From Thermostichus sp047461615 (GTDB taxonomy: Bacteria > Cyanobacteriota > Cyanobacteriia > Thermostichales > Thermostichaceae): a stretch of DNA of 64,000 nucleotides. This document shows positions 16,201 through 24,075 of this stretch, one piece after another. Position 1 is the first letter of the stretch. Every line of letters starts with the position of its first letter. The DNA lies in contig NZ_JANSHI010000003.1 in the NCBI RefSeq assembly GCF_047461615.1, positions 84,082 to 148,081 of the forward strand. Direction: 5' to 3'. A model generated the notes under the pieces. The model did not search any database. It saw only the letters and a program-made list of their open reading frames with translations, and was not told the origin of the DNA. A program made the translations under genes and the position numbers.

Positions 16201-17972
16201 GAAGGGATCCCCGTCAAGTGCTCCTGCAGGGCCCTTCGCATCTGCTGCAGCGGTTCAACCCAGTTGCCGCGGGCTTCTTGGCGAAATAGGCGCATTACGC
16301 CGGGGTACCAGGGGCTATCTTGTCGCTGCAGCAGCCAGCGCCAATCGGCTGCAAAGGGCAGTAGAACCCACACGGGCTTGCCCAGCGCCCCAGCTAGGTG
16401 GGCAACGGCGGTATCGACGCTAATCACCAGATCCAACTGGGCAACTGCCCTAGCAGTATCAACAAAATTCTGGAAACGGGATCCCAGCTCCACCACCTGG
16501 TGCTGCTTGAGGAGGGGTTCTACCTGGCTTAGATCTTCACCCACCTGCAGGCTAACCCACTGCACCTGGGGCAGATCAAGGTACTCGAGAAAGAGGCTGA
16601 GGGGACAGCTTTTTAACCTCTGCACCCGGTTGAGGGCAAGATCGGCGCGGCGGCCACTGGCCCACACCAGCCCTACCTTTATCCCCTTCTGAGGAACCTC
16701 AGGCCATTCTTCTGGCCAGGCGGAGCTCTCCGGGGGACAGACCAGGTAGGGAAGACAGGCAGGGATCGTCTCCAGAGTGGTGCCCAAGCGGTGGGGCAGG
16801 CTGAGCAAGGGCAGGTGCCAGTCGAAGGGAGGCAGGGGATCCGTCTCGGAAATAATCTGAACCTGAGGAAAGGAGGCCCGCAGCAGCTCGACTAGAGATG
16901 GCGGGCAGCGAAAGTAGAGGGAGGCCTGCGGATGGGCTGCAGCCAAAAGTGGCAGGTAGCGCACAAACTGGATGGTGTCCCCCAAACCTTGTTCGGCGTA
17001 GATGAGCAGAGTCTGCTGGCCCAAGGGGGATCCCGTCCACAGAGGCTGGGGAAAGCGGGGGTAGGCCGCCCCCTGGCGCTGCAGCCGCCATTCGTACTCC
17101 CGCCACCCCTCCTTGTAGCGGCCTAGGGTGAGCAGGGCAGTGGCCAGGTTGTAGTGGATCTCCGGCGAATCAGGGGCCAGTTGCAAGCCCCGCCGATAGG
17201 ACTCAAGGGCGGCCTCGAGGCAGTTTTGCTCTTGCAGGACCGTGCCCAAGTTGTTGTGGGGCTGAGCATCCTTGGGCAGCAGCGGGATGGCCTGTTGCAG
17301 GCAGTCGGCTGCTTCCTCCAGACGATCCTGCAGGTGGAGGCAGTGGGCGAGGTTGACGAGGATCCGCCCCTCCTGGGGCAGCAGGGCAAGGGCTTGGCGA
17401 AACCAGCCTTCAGCTTCCTCAAGCTGGTTCTCGAACATCAGCGCATTGCCTAAGGCGGCTAGAGCATAGGGCTGGGGAGGATGCGCTGCCGCAGCCTGGC
17501 GCAGGACTGCAATTGCCCGCTGCCGCTGCCCCAAGGCCAGCCAACAACTGCCCAGCCGGAATAGCAGTTGCCCATTGCCGGGAGCAAAGGCCAATCCCTC
17601 CTGATAGGCGCGCGCTGCCTCCGCCGGGTTGCCCAGCAGCATCCAAGCATCGCCCAGCTCCTGCCAGGCAGGCACCCAGTCCTTCTGCAGGTGCACAGCC
17701 AACTGTAGGGGGGTCAAGGCTTGACGGGGATCTCCCATTTGCAGATAGAGGGATCCCAGCAGCGCTTGGGCAGCAGCCAGGTGCGGATGGGCGCGGGTAA
17801 GCTGTCGACAAAGGCGCAGCGCCGCCCCCAGATCCCCTGCTTGTCGGTGGCGCTCGACCAAAGCCAGAGCCGCCTCTGGGGAGGGGAAAGAGGGCAGGCT
17901 GGCTCCTTGTCCTGAGTTCTGAGGCCCAGCCACCTGCCGCTTGCCTTTCCCTCGACCAAAGCCCTGTGGCAC
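16197..17972 (-). CDS. TPR-repeat protein with C-terminal glycosyltransferase-like domain
   Basis: A 591-residue protein. After a basic N-terminus there are about seven tetratricopeptide repeats (roughly 30-290; for example NPAEAARAYQEGLAFAPGN and EAALESYRRGLQLAPDSPEI). A GT-B-like domain follows from about 310 (LIYAEQGLGDTIQFVRYLPLL) to VISVDTAVAHLAGALGKPVW and DWRWLLQRQDSPWYP. This TPR plus heptosyltransferase-like arrangement is common in cyanobacteria and is thought to serve surface glycan synthesis. Donor and acceptor are unknown. It converges on rpaB with a 4-bp overlap. Confidence 0.85.
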   Translation of the reverse strand: MPQGFGRGKGKRQVAGPQNSGQGASLPSFPSPEAALALVERHRQAGDLGAALRLCRQLTRAHPHLAAAQALLGSLYLQMGDPRQALTPLQLAVHLQKDWVPAWQELGDAWMLLGNPAEAARAYQEGLAFAPGNGQLLFRLGSCWLALGQRQRAIAVLRQAAAAHPPQPYALAALGNALMFENQLEEAEGWFRQALALLPQEGRILVNLAHCLHLQDRLEEAADCLQQAIPLLPKDAQPHNNLGTVLQEQNCLEAALESYRRGLQLAPDSPEIHYNLATALLTLGRYKEGWREYEWRLQRQGAAYPRFPQPLWTGSPLGQQTLLIYAEQGLGDTIQFVRYLPLLAAAHPQASLYFRCPPSLVELLRASFPQVQIISETDPLPPFDWHLPLLSLPHRLGTTLETIPACLPYLVCPPESSAWPEEWPEVPQKGIKVGLVWASGRRADLALNRVQRLKSCPLSLFLEYLDLPQVQWVSLQVGEDLSQVEPLLKQHQVVELGSRFQNFVDTARAVAQLDLVISVDTAVAHLAGALGKPVWVLLPFAADWRWLLQRQDSPWYPGVMRLFRQEARGNWVEPLQQMRRALQEHLTGIPS

Positions 17973-18039
17973 GGTTTGACCTACCGGGGTTAACAGGACG
18001 TTCCCAATAGCCCTAAGTTGGGATTCCGACAGCCTTAGC

Positions 18040-18240
18040 CTAGTTGCGGCGAAAGAGGCTGTCTAGGTAGATGCGCGCAGCGCGCCGATCGGCATCTCCG
18101 CTTTGGAGCAAGAACAGCGAGAGGGCTGCTGTTACAACCCGATCTTGATCCCAGTCGGGATGACGAGAGAGGTAGTTTTTGAGGGTCTCGTGGAGCTCCT
18201 TGGGAATTTCGCTCGAAATGCTGACGGTAGGAGAATCCAT
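18040..18240 (-). CDS. DUF2811 family small protein
   Basis: A 66-residue protein starting at ATG 18240 (MDSPTVSISSEIPKELHETL). The pattern EIPKELHETLKNYL-SRHPDWDQDRV followed by ALSLFLLQ matches the short cyanobacterial DUF2811 family, with a ribbon-helix-helix-like predicted fold. A longer frame in another phase over the same region is ignored. It is upstream of and co-directional with the TPR gene. Function unknown; DNA binding is only a guess from the fold pattern. Confidence 0.85.
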   Translation of the reverse strand: MDSPTVSISSEIPKELHETLKNYLSRHPDWDQDRVVTAALSLFLLQSGDADRRAARIYLDSLFRRN

Positions 18241-18660
18241 AGCTCAACCACCTACCTAAAGTCAACACTCAAACAGTCGCAGCAAAAAGAGGCTCTACCC
18301 TGGGCCACAGCTAAGCCGGCCTAGGAAGGAATTGAACAAGCTAAGCCAGTCCTCTAACTTGGGTACCTCAAAGACCGCACGGGCTCCTCAAGAAACGGGG
18401 TAAAAGGGCTTGCCCATTGGCCGCCTGCAAGCGGCTGGGGAGGTCCTAGCCGCCCCCTGGTCTCTCTAGGCATCCGAGGAGAGCTGCCGGGGAAGCCTCC
18501 TCCTCACCTCGGGTGGGGCTATTCTGCCCTCTGCCCTAGGGGGGATGTCAATCCTAGGCGGGAGTATCCAACAGAACCAGAGCTCTCCCGTGGCCTTGAT
18601 GGGATCGGAAAAAGCGGCGCGATCCCGTTACGTTTCTCAAGGTGTAATCGCGTGAACCTT
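18241..18660. other. Gene-free region beside the DnaA-box array
   Basis: No gene was recognised. The stretch is GC-rich with several self-complementary segments, including CCTAGG pairs near 18535-18557 and a CTCCTCAC run near 18505. It could include a structured RNA or upstream parts of a replication origin. Neither can be decided from sequence alone. Confidence 0.35.
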
Positions 18661-18672
18661 AGCAAGGGCAAC

Positions 18673-18769
18673 TTTTCCACAGAACCCTTCGAGGCGGCTT
18701 CTAGAGCGAAAGACGTTGTGGAAAACAACCCGCCTGCCTGTGGAAAGTCTGGGGAAAACCTGTGGATTT
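18673..18769. other. Candidate replication origin: phased DnaA-box-like array
   Basis: Five 9-mers match or approach the cyanobacterial DnaA box TTTTCCACA: TTTTCCACA (18673-18681, plus), TGTGGAAAA (18717-18725), TGTGGAAAG (18739-18747), TGGGGAAAA (18750-18758) and TGTGGATTT (18761-18769), the last four on the minus strand. Their starts are spaced 22, 11 and 11 bp, so the last four lie on one face of the helix. An A/T-rich run (18781-18797) follows. The site is intergenic, between DUF2811 and the RibD-like gene. Neither dnaA nor dnaN is in the window, so oriC status is inference; a DnaA-regulated promoter is the alternative. Confidence 0.55.
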
Positions 18770-18814
18770 TCGGGAAATCTCAATGTGTCCAAAAAAATTT
18801 TCTCGACTGCTCCC

Positions 18815-19489
18815 TCAGCTCCACTCAACTCGATAGTGCAAAAACAGCTCTTGGGAACCGCGGCGGCACTCAAGCAACTCCAGGCGGGGCGGGGATCCCT
18901 GCAGTTGCCAGCCCTCGATGCTAGCCGGGGCATCAGCGTAGCCACTCAGCAGCACTGGCGCCAGCGTCACCCACAGCTCATCCAAGGCTTGCGCCTGCAA
19001 AAACGCCCCCAAGAGCCGCCCCCCGCCCAGGAGGCCCACCCGTTCGATCCCCCGCTGCCGCAGGCGGGCTAGGCGAGCGGTCAAATCCCAATCCGCGGCC
19101 ACCCAGATCTCGGCAAAACCGGGCCGTCCCTGCCACTGGCGGGAGCCCGCCGGCGTCGTCCACAGCCAGCGAGTGAGGGGCTGGCGAAAAAACGGCAACT
19201 CTTCCGGAATCTCGCCGCTGCCGGAACAGATGATCGTCAGGGGCTGAGGGGGGAGACCCTGTGCAATTCGGCGTTGGATGAGCTCCGGATCCCGCAGGCG
19301 GAGAGCGGTGCCGTAGGCCCGCAGCGTGGCTGCCCCCATGATTAAAGCCTGTTGCCGAGCAGCTTGGGTTTCCAGGTGCCGATAGTCTTCAGGGCTAGGG
19401 AAATGGGGCCTTTGCTCGCGGTGGGCGGCGAGCTTGCCATCCAGACTTTGGGCCAAGATGGCCACCAGGTGGGGACGAGGGGCTTTCAA
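18815..19489 (-). CDS. RibD C-terminal-type (DHFR-fold) reductase
   Basis: The 224-residue protein begins RPHLVAILAQSLDGKLA, the standard opening of the RibD reductase domain, and contains RQQALIMGAATLRAYGTALR and VGLLGGGRLLGAFLQAQALDELWVT cut into its usual blocks. RibD reductase uses NADPH to reduce the ribosylamino-pyrimidine in riboflavin synthesis. This stand-alone domain has no deaminase half, so its exact substrate is uncertain. The start is TTG; no better codon is visible. It begins only about 50 bp from the start of the divergent SRPBCC-like gene, and its 3' end faces the DnaA-box array. Confidence 0.85.
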   Translation of the reverse strand: MKAPRPHLVAILAQSLDGKLAAHREQRPHFPSPEDYRHLETQAARQQALIMGAATLRAYGTALRLRDPELIQRRIAQGLPPQPLTIICSGSGEIPEELPFFRQPLTRWLWTTPAGSRQWQGRPGFAEIWVAADWDLTARLARLRQRGIERVGLLGGGRLLGAFLQAQALDELWVTLAPVLLSGYADAPASIEGWQLQGSPPRLELLECRRGSQELFLHYRVEWS

Positions 19490-19541
19490 AGGCAGATCTT
19501 TGGCAATCGACCAGGATAGACTCAGGAGTATTGACCGGCCT

Positions 19542-19958
19542 ATGCCCTGGCTCCAGGGTTATATGCTAGGAACGCTCCAGTCCTCCACTATCCGCATCGC
19601 TGTCGAGGCCAGCTCCTCGACTCTGCAGCGCTGTCTAACGGAGGTGGAACTTCTGCAGCAGTGGATTTGGCCGCAGCAACTGCAGGGATCCCTTCCCCCC
19701 AAGCTAGAGCAAGGCAGCACCTTTGCCGCCCAGTGGGGCCCTATCTCCATCCTGCACCAGGTGGAAATCCTGCTGCCCCAACGGCTGCGGCTGGTGATGT
19801 GGGGTGGTGCCGATGGCTACTGCGACTGGCGGTGGGGGAACGGCTGGGTGCAGTTGCGGGTAGAGGCCGTCTCACTTCTGCCCTTGGGCTTAGGCCAACT
19901 GCTAATGCTGCGGCAGCTGCAACAGTTTGCCCAAAGTCAAGAACGACGGCCCTCTTAG
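19542..19958 (+). CDS. SRPBCC-like small protein, function unknown
   Basis: A 138-residue protein from ATG 19542 (MPWLQGYMLGTLQSSTIRIA); the ATG at 19563 is also possible. The strand-rich pattern (STIRIAVEASSSTLQRCLTE, QQWIWPQQLQG) and the long C-terminal helix (LGLGQLLMLRQLQQFAQS) resemble START/SRPBCC ligand-binding proteins found across cyanobacteria. No catalytic residues can be named. Divergent from the RibD-like gene. Confidence 0.75.
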   Translation: MPWLQGYMLGTLQSSTIRIAVEASSSTLQRCLTEVELLQQWIWPQQLQGSLPPKLEQGSTFAAQWGPISILHQVEILLPQRLRLVMWGGADGYCDWRWGNGWVQLRVEAVSLLPLGLGQLLMLRQLQQFAQSQERRPS

Positions 19959-20204
19959 GGCTTGATGTGCTGCCAGAATCCGCGTGATATTTAGCGCTTC
20001 CGCAAGAGCCCTAGCTGCAAACTGGTGCGGGAATCCGCAGGCAGGCGCAGGCTGACCATAGCTACAAAACTGGCTAAAAATAGCTAGTAGTAGTAATCAC
20101 AAGCGGGCGGCTTTCACAGCTTGGCTTGAGTGGTCAAGAGGCCGCTGCCGGAAGCTGGGTCATTAGTTCCAAGCACCTAGAGGTTGTCTCACTCCTGAGC
20201 TGCC
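19959..20204. other. Intergenic region upstream of clpS
   Basis: About 245 bp with no gene seen. It contains short direct repeats of TAG (TAGCTAGTAGTAGTAA near 20081-20096) and presumably the clpS promoter. Confidence 0.4.
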
Positions 20205-20516
20205 ATGACCGCAATCACGGAAACTCCAACCCGTACCATGCAGCAGTTGTCTTCGGTTACAACACGGGTTCGCAAACCCTACCCCAACTTCAAAGTGATC
20301 GTCCTAGACGACGACATCAACACCTTCCAGCACGTTACCGAATGCTTGCTCAAGTACATCCCCGGCATGACTTTGCCCTTGGCGCGGCAACTGACAATGC
20401 AGGTGGACAGGGAAGGGCAGGCCGTTGTCTGGGTCGGTCCGCAGGAGCAAGCGGAGCTCTACCATCAGCAGTTGCTGCGGGAGGGTCTGACGATGGCTCC
20501 GCTGGAGCCGGCCTGA
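20205..20516 (+). CDS. clpS: ATP-dependent Clp protease adaptor ClpS
   Basis: A 103-residue protein with the ClpS core YPNFKVIVLDDDINTFQHV followed by AMQV-type packing (LARQLTMQVDREGQAVVWVG). The DDD-N-F motif forms the pocket that holds N-degron residues and delivers substrates to ClpC/ClpA. The N-terminal 25 residues are variable and flexible as usual. Cyanobacteria often have two ClpS proteins; this one is nearer the classic form. Its 3' end overlaps the converging CobT-like gene by 52 bp. Confidence 0.93.
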   Translation: MTAITETPTRTMQQLSSVTTRVRKPYPNFKVIVLDDDINTFQHVTECLLKYIPGMTLPLARQLTMQVDREGQAVVWVGPQEQAELYHQQLLREGLTMAPLEPA

Positions 20517-21592
20517 AGCAGCAGGTGCTCGTAGCTGCGCTCAACGGCAGCCAATAGCTCTGCCTGACCCCAGCTAGCATACAGGCTACTGGCAATCGCT
20601 AGGCCGCCAGCCCCCACCCCCTCTTTGACATAGCCTCGCTCATAGGCTTGAAGAGAGGAGTAGCGACTCTGGGCAAAGCTTAGTTGGGTGGCCAAGAGGC
20701 AGACATTGCCCAACAGCTCCGCCAGAGCCACGGTGTTGCCAGAGGGATCCTCCGCCACCCAGCGGGTGGTGCCTACCACCACGTTTTCAGGGAGCCAGGG
20801 GATCCCTTCCTCTTCTCCCCAGCGCCGCATTAGGGCCAGCACTGCCAGCATTTGCGTTCCTCCCGCCAGCAGCACCGGCCCCCGCTGGGCGGCTGCCATG
20901 GCTAGCCCGGCGATGAAGGGTTGCACAGGATCCCCCACGGCAGCCACTACCTCTGGCGCAGGGGCAGTGGGGGAGAGATTGGCTAGACCCCGCTGGGCCA
21001 AGGCCAGCTTTTGGGCGTGGTTACAAACTGGATGGCTGCTGTTGACCATGCCGTTTGCCTGCCAGCCCAGCCCTAGCAGCACCGCCAGCGCTGTTGCAGT
21101 ACCGCCGGCCACGCACTCTCCGACGACGCAGTAGCTGGCTTCCAGTTGGGATCCCCGCTCATACCCCTCCTGCCACAGGGATCTCACCTGCTCCGAGGAC
21201 AAAGCCTGGCCGGTGCTCAGACAGCGGGCTGGCCCTCCCGAAGGCACCTTCTCTGCACCTGGCAAAGGCTCTAGCAGACCACAGTCGAACACGCGGCAGG
21301 GGATCCCTAGCTCGCTCAAGACAGCGCGGCTGATGACCACTGGCGAAGGATAGCCCTCGGGCGAGGTGGGCAAGCGGCAAGAACGGCCAGTCAGCAGCAC
21401 CTCCCCATCAGCCAGGGCGGTGTAGCGCCGCAGAGAGGGCGTGGCGCCAGCAGCAGAGATGCCTGGAATAAGGGCTGTTTCCGTAAACCCCAGGCAGGCC
21501 AAAAACAGAGGTCGGGATCCCTGTACCCGTTGGCACCACTGCTGGGCCAAAGCCGGCTGAGTGTAAGCCTTAACACAGGGAAGGAGGAGCAT
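20465..21592 (-). CDS. CobT-like nicotinate-nucleotide phosphoribosyltransferase family (UPF0284)
   Basis: The 375-residue protein matches the CobT-related family found in cyanobacteria and archaea. Features are a VVGECVAGGTATALAVLLGL Gly-rich loop, PVLLAGGTQMLAVLAL and a C-terminal YVKEGVGAGGLAIASSLYA block holding a conserved Glu. True CobT activates the lower-ligand base of cobalamin; this branch is untested, and many cyanobacteria make pseudocobalamin. Start set at ATG 21592, just after AAGGAGG on the coding strand is not visible, so an upstream TTG (21598) remains possible. The last 17 codons overlap clpS on the other strand. Confidence 0.85.
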   Translation of the reverse strand: MLLLPCVKAYTQPALAQQWCQRVQGSRPLFLACLGFTETALIPGISAAGATPSLRRYTALADGEVLLTGRSCRLPTSPEGYPSPVVISRAVLSELGIPCRVFDCGLLEPLPGAEKVPSGGPARCLSTGQALSSEQVRSLWQEGYERGSQLEASYCVVGECVAGGTATALAVLLGLGWQANGMVNSSHPVCNHAQKLALAQRGLANLSPTAPAPEVVAAVGDPVQPFIAGLAMAAAQRGPVLLAGGTQMLAVLALMRRWGEEEGIPWLPENVVVGTTRWVAEDPSGNTVALAELLGNVCLLATQLSFAQSRYSSLQAYERGYVKEGVGAGGLAIASSLYASWGQAELLAAVERSYEHLLLQAGSSGAIVRPSRSNC

Positions 21593-21716
21593 AGCCAATA
21601 ATTACCTACAGGACGGGATCCCGCACTGGCCAGAAGATAGCAACGCCTGCATTCCCCAAGGCAATCGGATAGGATAGGTATATCGAATGTCGTTTGTTGG
21701 GGGCAAGGGGAAAGCC

Positions 21717-22040
21717 ATGGGCTTCTTCGACTCGGAGATTGTTCAGGAAGAAGCTAAGCAACTGTTTCGGGATTTCCAAAACCTGATGCGACTTGGCGAG
21801 CGCTACGGTCAATTTGACCGGGAAGGCAAAAAAATCTTTATCCAGCACATGGAAGAGTTGCTGGAGCGCCAGCGCATTTTCATGAAGCGGCTGGAGCTTT
21901 CCGACGATTTTATGGCCCAACTGACCATTAAGCAATTGCAAACCCAACTGGGGGGGTTAGGGCTCTCTCTTAGCCAAATGTTTGACCAAATGCACCAAAC
22001 CCTGGAGCGCATGAAAGCTGAAGCCGACGCTGAGCGCTGA
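21717..22040 (+). CDS. DUF1825 family protein
   Basis: Start at ATG 21717 (MGFFDSEIVQEEAKQLFRDF), with AAGGGG six bases upstream. The 107-residue, all-helical protein with FFDSEIVQEEAKQLF, EGKKIFIQHMEELLERQ and FMKRLELSDDF is the cyanobacterial DUF1825 family. Function unknown, although the gene is near-universal in cyanobacteria. It precedes the Fur-family gene by 31 bp and is probably cotranscribed with it. Confidence 0.9.
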   Translation: MGFFDSEIVQEEAKQLFRDFQNLMRLGERYGQFDREGKKIFIQHMEELLERQRIFMKRLELSDDFMAQLTIKQLQTQLGGLGLSLSQMFDQMHQTLERMKAEADAER

Positions 22041-22071
22041 CTCTCCCAGTAACCCCCAAGGGAAAAGGCTC

Positions 22072-22488
22072 ATGTCCTCCTCCCGCCAGACCCGCAACCG
22101 CAAATTGATCCTGGAGGTGTTGGAGCAAAGCGAGCGGCCCCTCTCGGCCCAAGAGATTTTCCTGAAGCTGCGCAATGCCAACCACACGGTGGGCTTGGCC
22201 ACTGTCTATCGGGTCTTGGAGGCGCTGCGCAACGAGGGCAAGCTGCAGGCCGTCCACTTGGGGGATCAGCAAACCTACTACCAGCTTCTGCCCAGCAACG
22301 GCCACAGTCGCCATCACCTGATCTGCACCGAATGTCGGCGGGTGGTGCCTCTGCCAGATTGTCCCGTGGGGGATCTGGAGGAGCAGCTTGCTAGCCGTTA
22401 CCAATTTGTTATCGAGTACCATGTGCTTGACTTCTACGGCATCTGCGCCGAATGCCGTGGAGGGAGCAGGCCCAACCCCGATTGCTAG
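22072..22488 (+). CDS. Fur-family metal-responsive repressor (Zur- or PerR-like)
   Basis: The winged-helix DNA-binding half (SAQEIFLKLRNANHTVGLAT, VYRVLEAL) is followed by a dimerisation half with the structural zinc site C85/C88 and C125/C128, and metal-binding His (H78, H81, H82). The 138-residue protein is a typical Fur relative. The sequence near HSRHHLICTECRRVVPL leans to Zur, but no zinc-uptake genes are adjacent, so the sensed metal is not settled. It lies between DUF1825 and the AbrB-like gene on the same strand. Confidence 0.92.
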   Translation: MSSSRQTRNRKLILEVLEQSERPLSAQEIFLKLRNANHTVGLATVYRVLEALRNEGKLQAVHLGDQQTYYQLLPSNGHSRHHLICTECRRVVPLPDCPVGDLEEQLASRYQFVIEYHVLDFYGICAECRGGSRPNPDC

Positions 22489-22517
22489 TCATCTTCTTGC
22501 CTTGAGGCCAAGCCACA

Positions 22518-23021
22518 ATGATGAGCTATCTCTGGACGGTGTTGATTGGGTTGGCAGGCGCCTTGATTGCAGTCAAGCTGAGGCTGCCAGCAGGAGCTCT
22601 AGTAGGCTCGATGGTGGCAGTCGGCTTGGTCAATGTCTGGGGGGCCATCCCAATTCCCACTCCTCCACCTGGAATCCGCTTTGTCCTGCAGGTGATACTG
22701 GGTATTCTCTTGGGCAGTAAGCTTACCGCCGAGACATTGCTCGCCCTCAAGGATCTGTGGCGGCCAGCCCTAGTGTGTACCGTGATTGCGGTGAGCACCG
22801 GCGTTCTATCGGGGTTTTTGATCTCCCGCTGGTTGGGGATCGAGCGCCTTACTGCCATCTTGGGCACGGCCCCAGGGGGTATCTCTGATATGAGCTTAAT
22901 TGCCCTGGACATGGGGGCCCAGGCCAGCACGGTGGTAGTTATGCACCTAGCTCGTCTAATTAGCGTCATCGTGGTCGTCCCCTGGGTGGTGCGGCTGCTG
23001 ATTCAGCCAGGTACGAGCTAG
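22518..23021 (+). CDS. AbrB-family membrane protein
   Basis: A 167-residue protein with about five membrane segments. It contains LAGALIAVKLRLPAGALVGS, the ILGILLGSKLT block and GTAPGGISDMSLIALDMGA, the signature of the AbrB-duplication family (once annotated as ammonia monooxygenase). Longer relatives have two such halves; this one has a single copy. Transport activity is presumed, substrate unknown. It starts 30 bp after the Fur-family stop, so it could be a target or partner of that regulator. Confidence 0.85.
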   Translation: MMSYLWTVLIGLAGALIAVKLRLPAGALVGSMVAVGLVNVWGAIPIPTPPPGIRFVLQVILGILLGSKLTAETLLALKDLWRPALVCTVIAVSTGVLSGFLISRWLGIERLTAILGTAPGGISDMSLIALDMGAQASTVVVMHLARLISVIVVVPWVVRLLIQPGTS

Positions 23022-23096
23022 GAAAGTCCTCGGAGGGGAGAGGGGGAGTGGGCTAGACTAGGGGTCGATACAGAACTTCACAACCGCACCGCCATC

Positions 23097-23786
23097 TTGG
23101 AACTTTTTCCCCCTCTCTCCATCGACCATGCCTCTGGGGCAGTATCCCCTTGGCCCTCGGCTGGCTCTGCCAAGGAGACTTTCCTAGGCAACATGGGTCA
23201 AGCCGAGTGGTGGCCGCTGCGGTTGCAGTGGCAGGGAGAGGCTGACCCCCTTCAGCCGGAGCTGCTAGGGGTGGATCCCTTGTTGCGGGTGTTGCTGCTG
23301 GGGGATGGCTTGACCACTCGCAATCTGGCCACTCTGACCCTGGAACCAATTCAGGCCCATCTGTTAGATACGGCCCAGGTCGAGCTACTGGCCGAGCAAA
23401 GCGCTGTCCCCAAGTCCATGCCACAACTGGCTAAGGATCTGGCGCGGCTGGGATCTCCCTTGATGCGGCGGCGGGTTTGGCTGGGCGGAGCGGCCTCGCA
23501 ACAGCCCTTGCTCTATGCCACCTCTTGGTGGAACGCGGAACATCTGGCTCAATACTTGCCCCATCCCGATTTGCCCATCGGCCAGAATCTAATCCAAGAA
23601 AAACTGGAGACCTTTCGCGAGGTGCGTCGCCTCTACTACGGCGAAGCCGAGCCCATTGCCCGGCTGCTCAACTGTCCTGGCCCTTTCTGGGCTAGGCATT
23701 ATCTTTTGCTGCACCGAGGCCAACCTTTGACGGTTATTTACGAAGTTTTCTCCTCGCGCCTAGGGGCCAAGTTTTTGACTGGCTAG
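23097..23786 (+). CDS. Chorismate lyase, DUF98 (Ycf21) type
   Basis: The 229-residue protein matches the cyanobacterial/plastid DUF98 family (Synechocystis Sll1797), shown to convert chorismate to 4-hydroxybenzoate for plastoquinone synthesis. Supporting stretches are LLLGDGLTTRNLATLTLEPI, RRRVWLGG, LYATSWWNAE and the end PLTVIYEVFSSRL. Start is TTG 23097, as no ATG or GTG fits better. The last 77 bp of sequence reappear after the assembly gap as an artefact, not as a second gene. Confidence 0.9.
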   Translation: MELFPPLSIDHASGAVSPWPSAGSAKETFLGNMGQAEWWPLRLQWQGEADPLQPELLGVDPLLRVLLLGDGLTTRNLATLTLEPIQAHLLDTAQVELLAEQSAVPKSMPQLAKDLARLGSPLMRRRVWLGGAASQQPLLYATSWWNAEHLAQYLPHPDLPIGQNLIQEKLETFREVRRLYYGEAEPIARLLNCPGPFWARHYLLLHRGQPLTVIYEVFSSRLGAKFLTG

Positions 23787-23974
23787 GGCAAATCCAANNN
23801 NNNNNNNNNNNNNNNNNNNNNNNNNNNNNNNNNNNNNNNNNNNNNNNNNNNNNNNNNNNNNNNNNNNNNNNNNNNNNNNNNNNNNNNNNNNNNNNNNCAA
23901 CCTTTGACGGTTATTTACGAAGTTTTCTCCTCGCGCCTAGGGGCCAAGTTTTTGACTGGCTAGGGCAAATCCAA
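23721..23974. other. Assembly gap with identical 77-bp flanks
   Basis: Exactly 100 N occupy 23798-23897. The 77 bp before them (23721-23797) and after them (23898-23974) are identical, both covering the end of the chorismate lyase gene and 11 bp beyond its stop. This is what results when two contigs that overlap are joined by a fixed-size gap without merging. The true sequence is probably continuous, and 177 bp of this window are artificial. Confidence 0.93.
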
Positions 23975-24075
23975 AACGCACGGCTGCCCTTGGTGCCGTT
24001 AGCCTGCTGCAGGTGGGTTTGGGTGAGCGGCTACTATGGAGCTGAGCAAAAAAGGGGCCCCAGAAGCAAAGGAGT

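Noticed and set aside
18495..18515. Yfr1-like small RNA motif (CTCCTCAC)
   Set aside because: The unpaired motif and flanking hairpins of Yfr1 are not present, and the gene context does not match.
23898..23974. Second copy of the chorismate lyase 3' end
   Set aside because: Exact 77-bp copy next to a 100-N gap: contig overlap, not a gene duplication.
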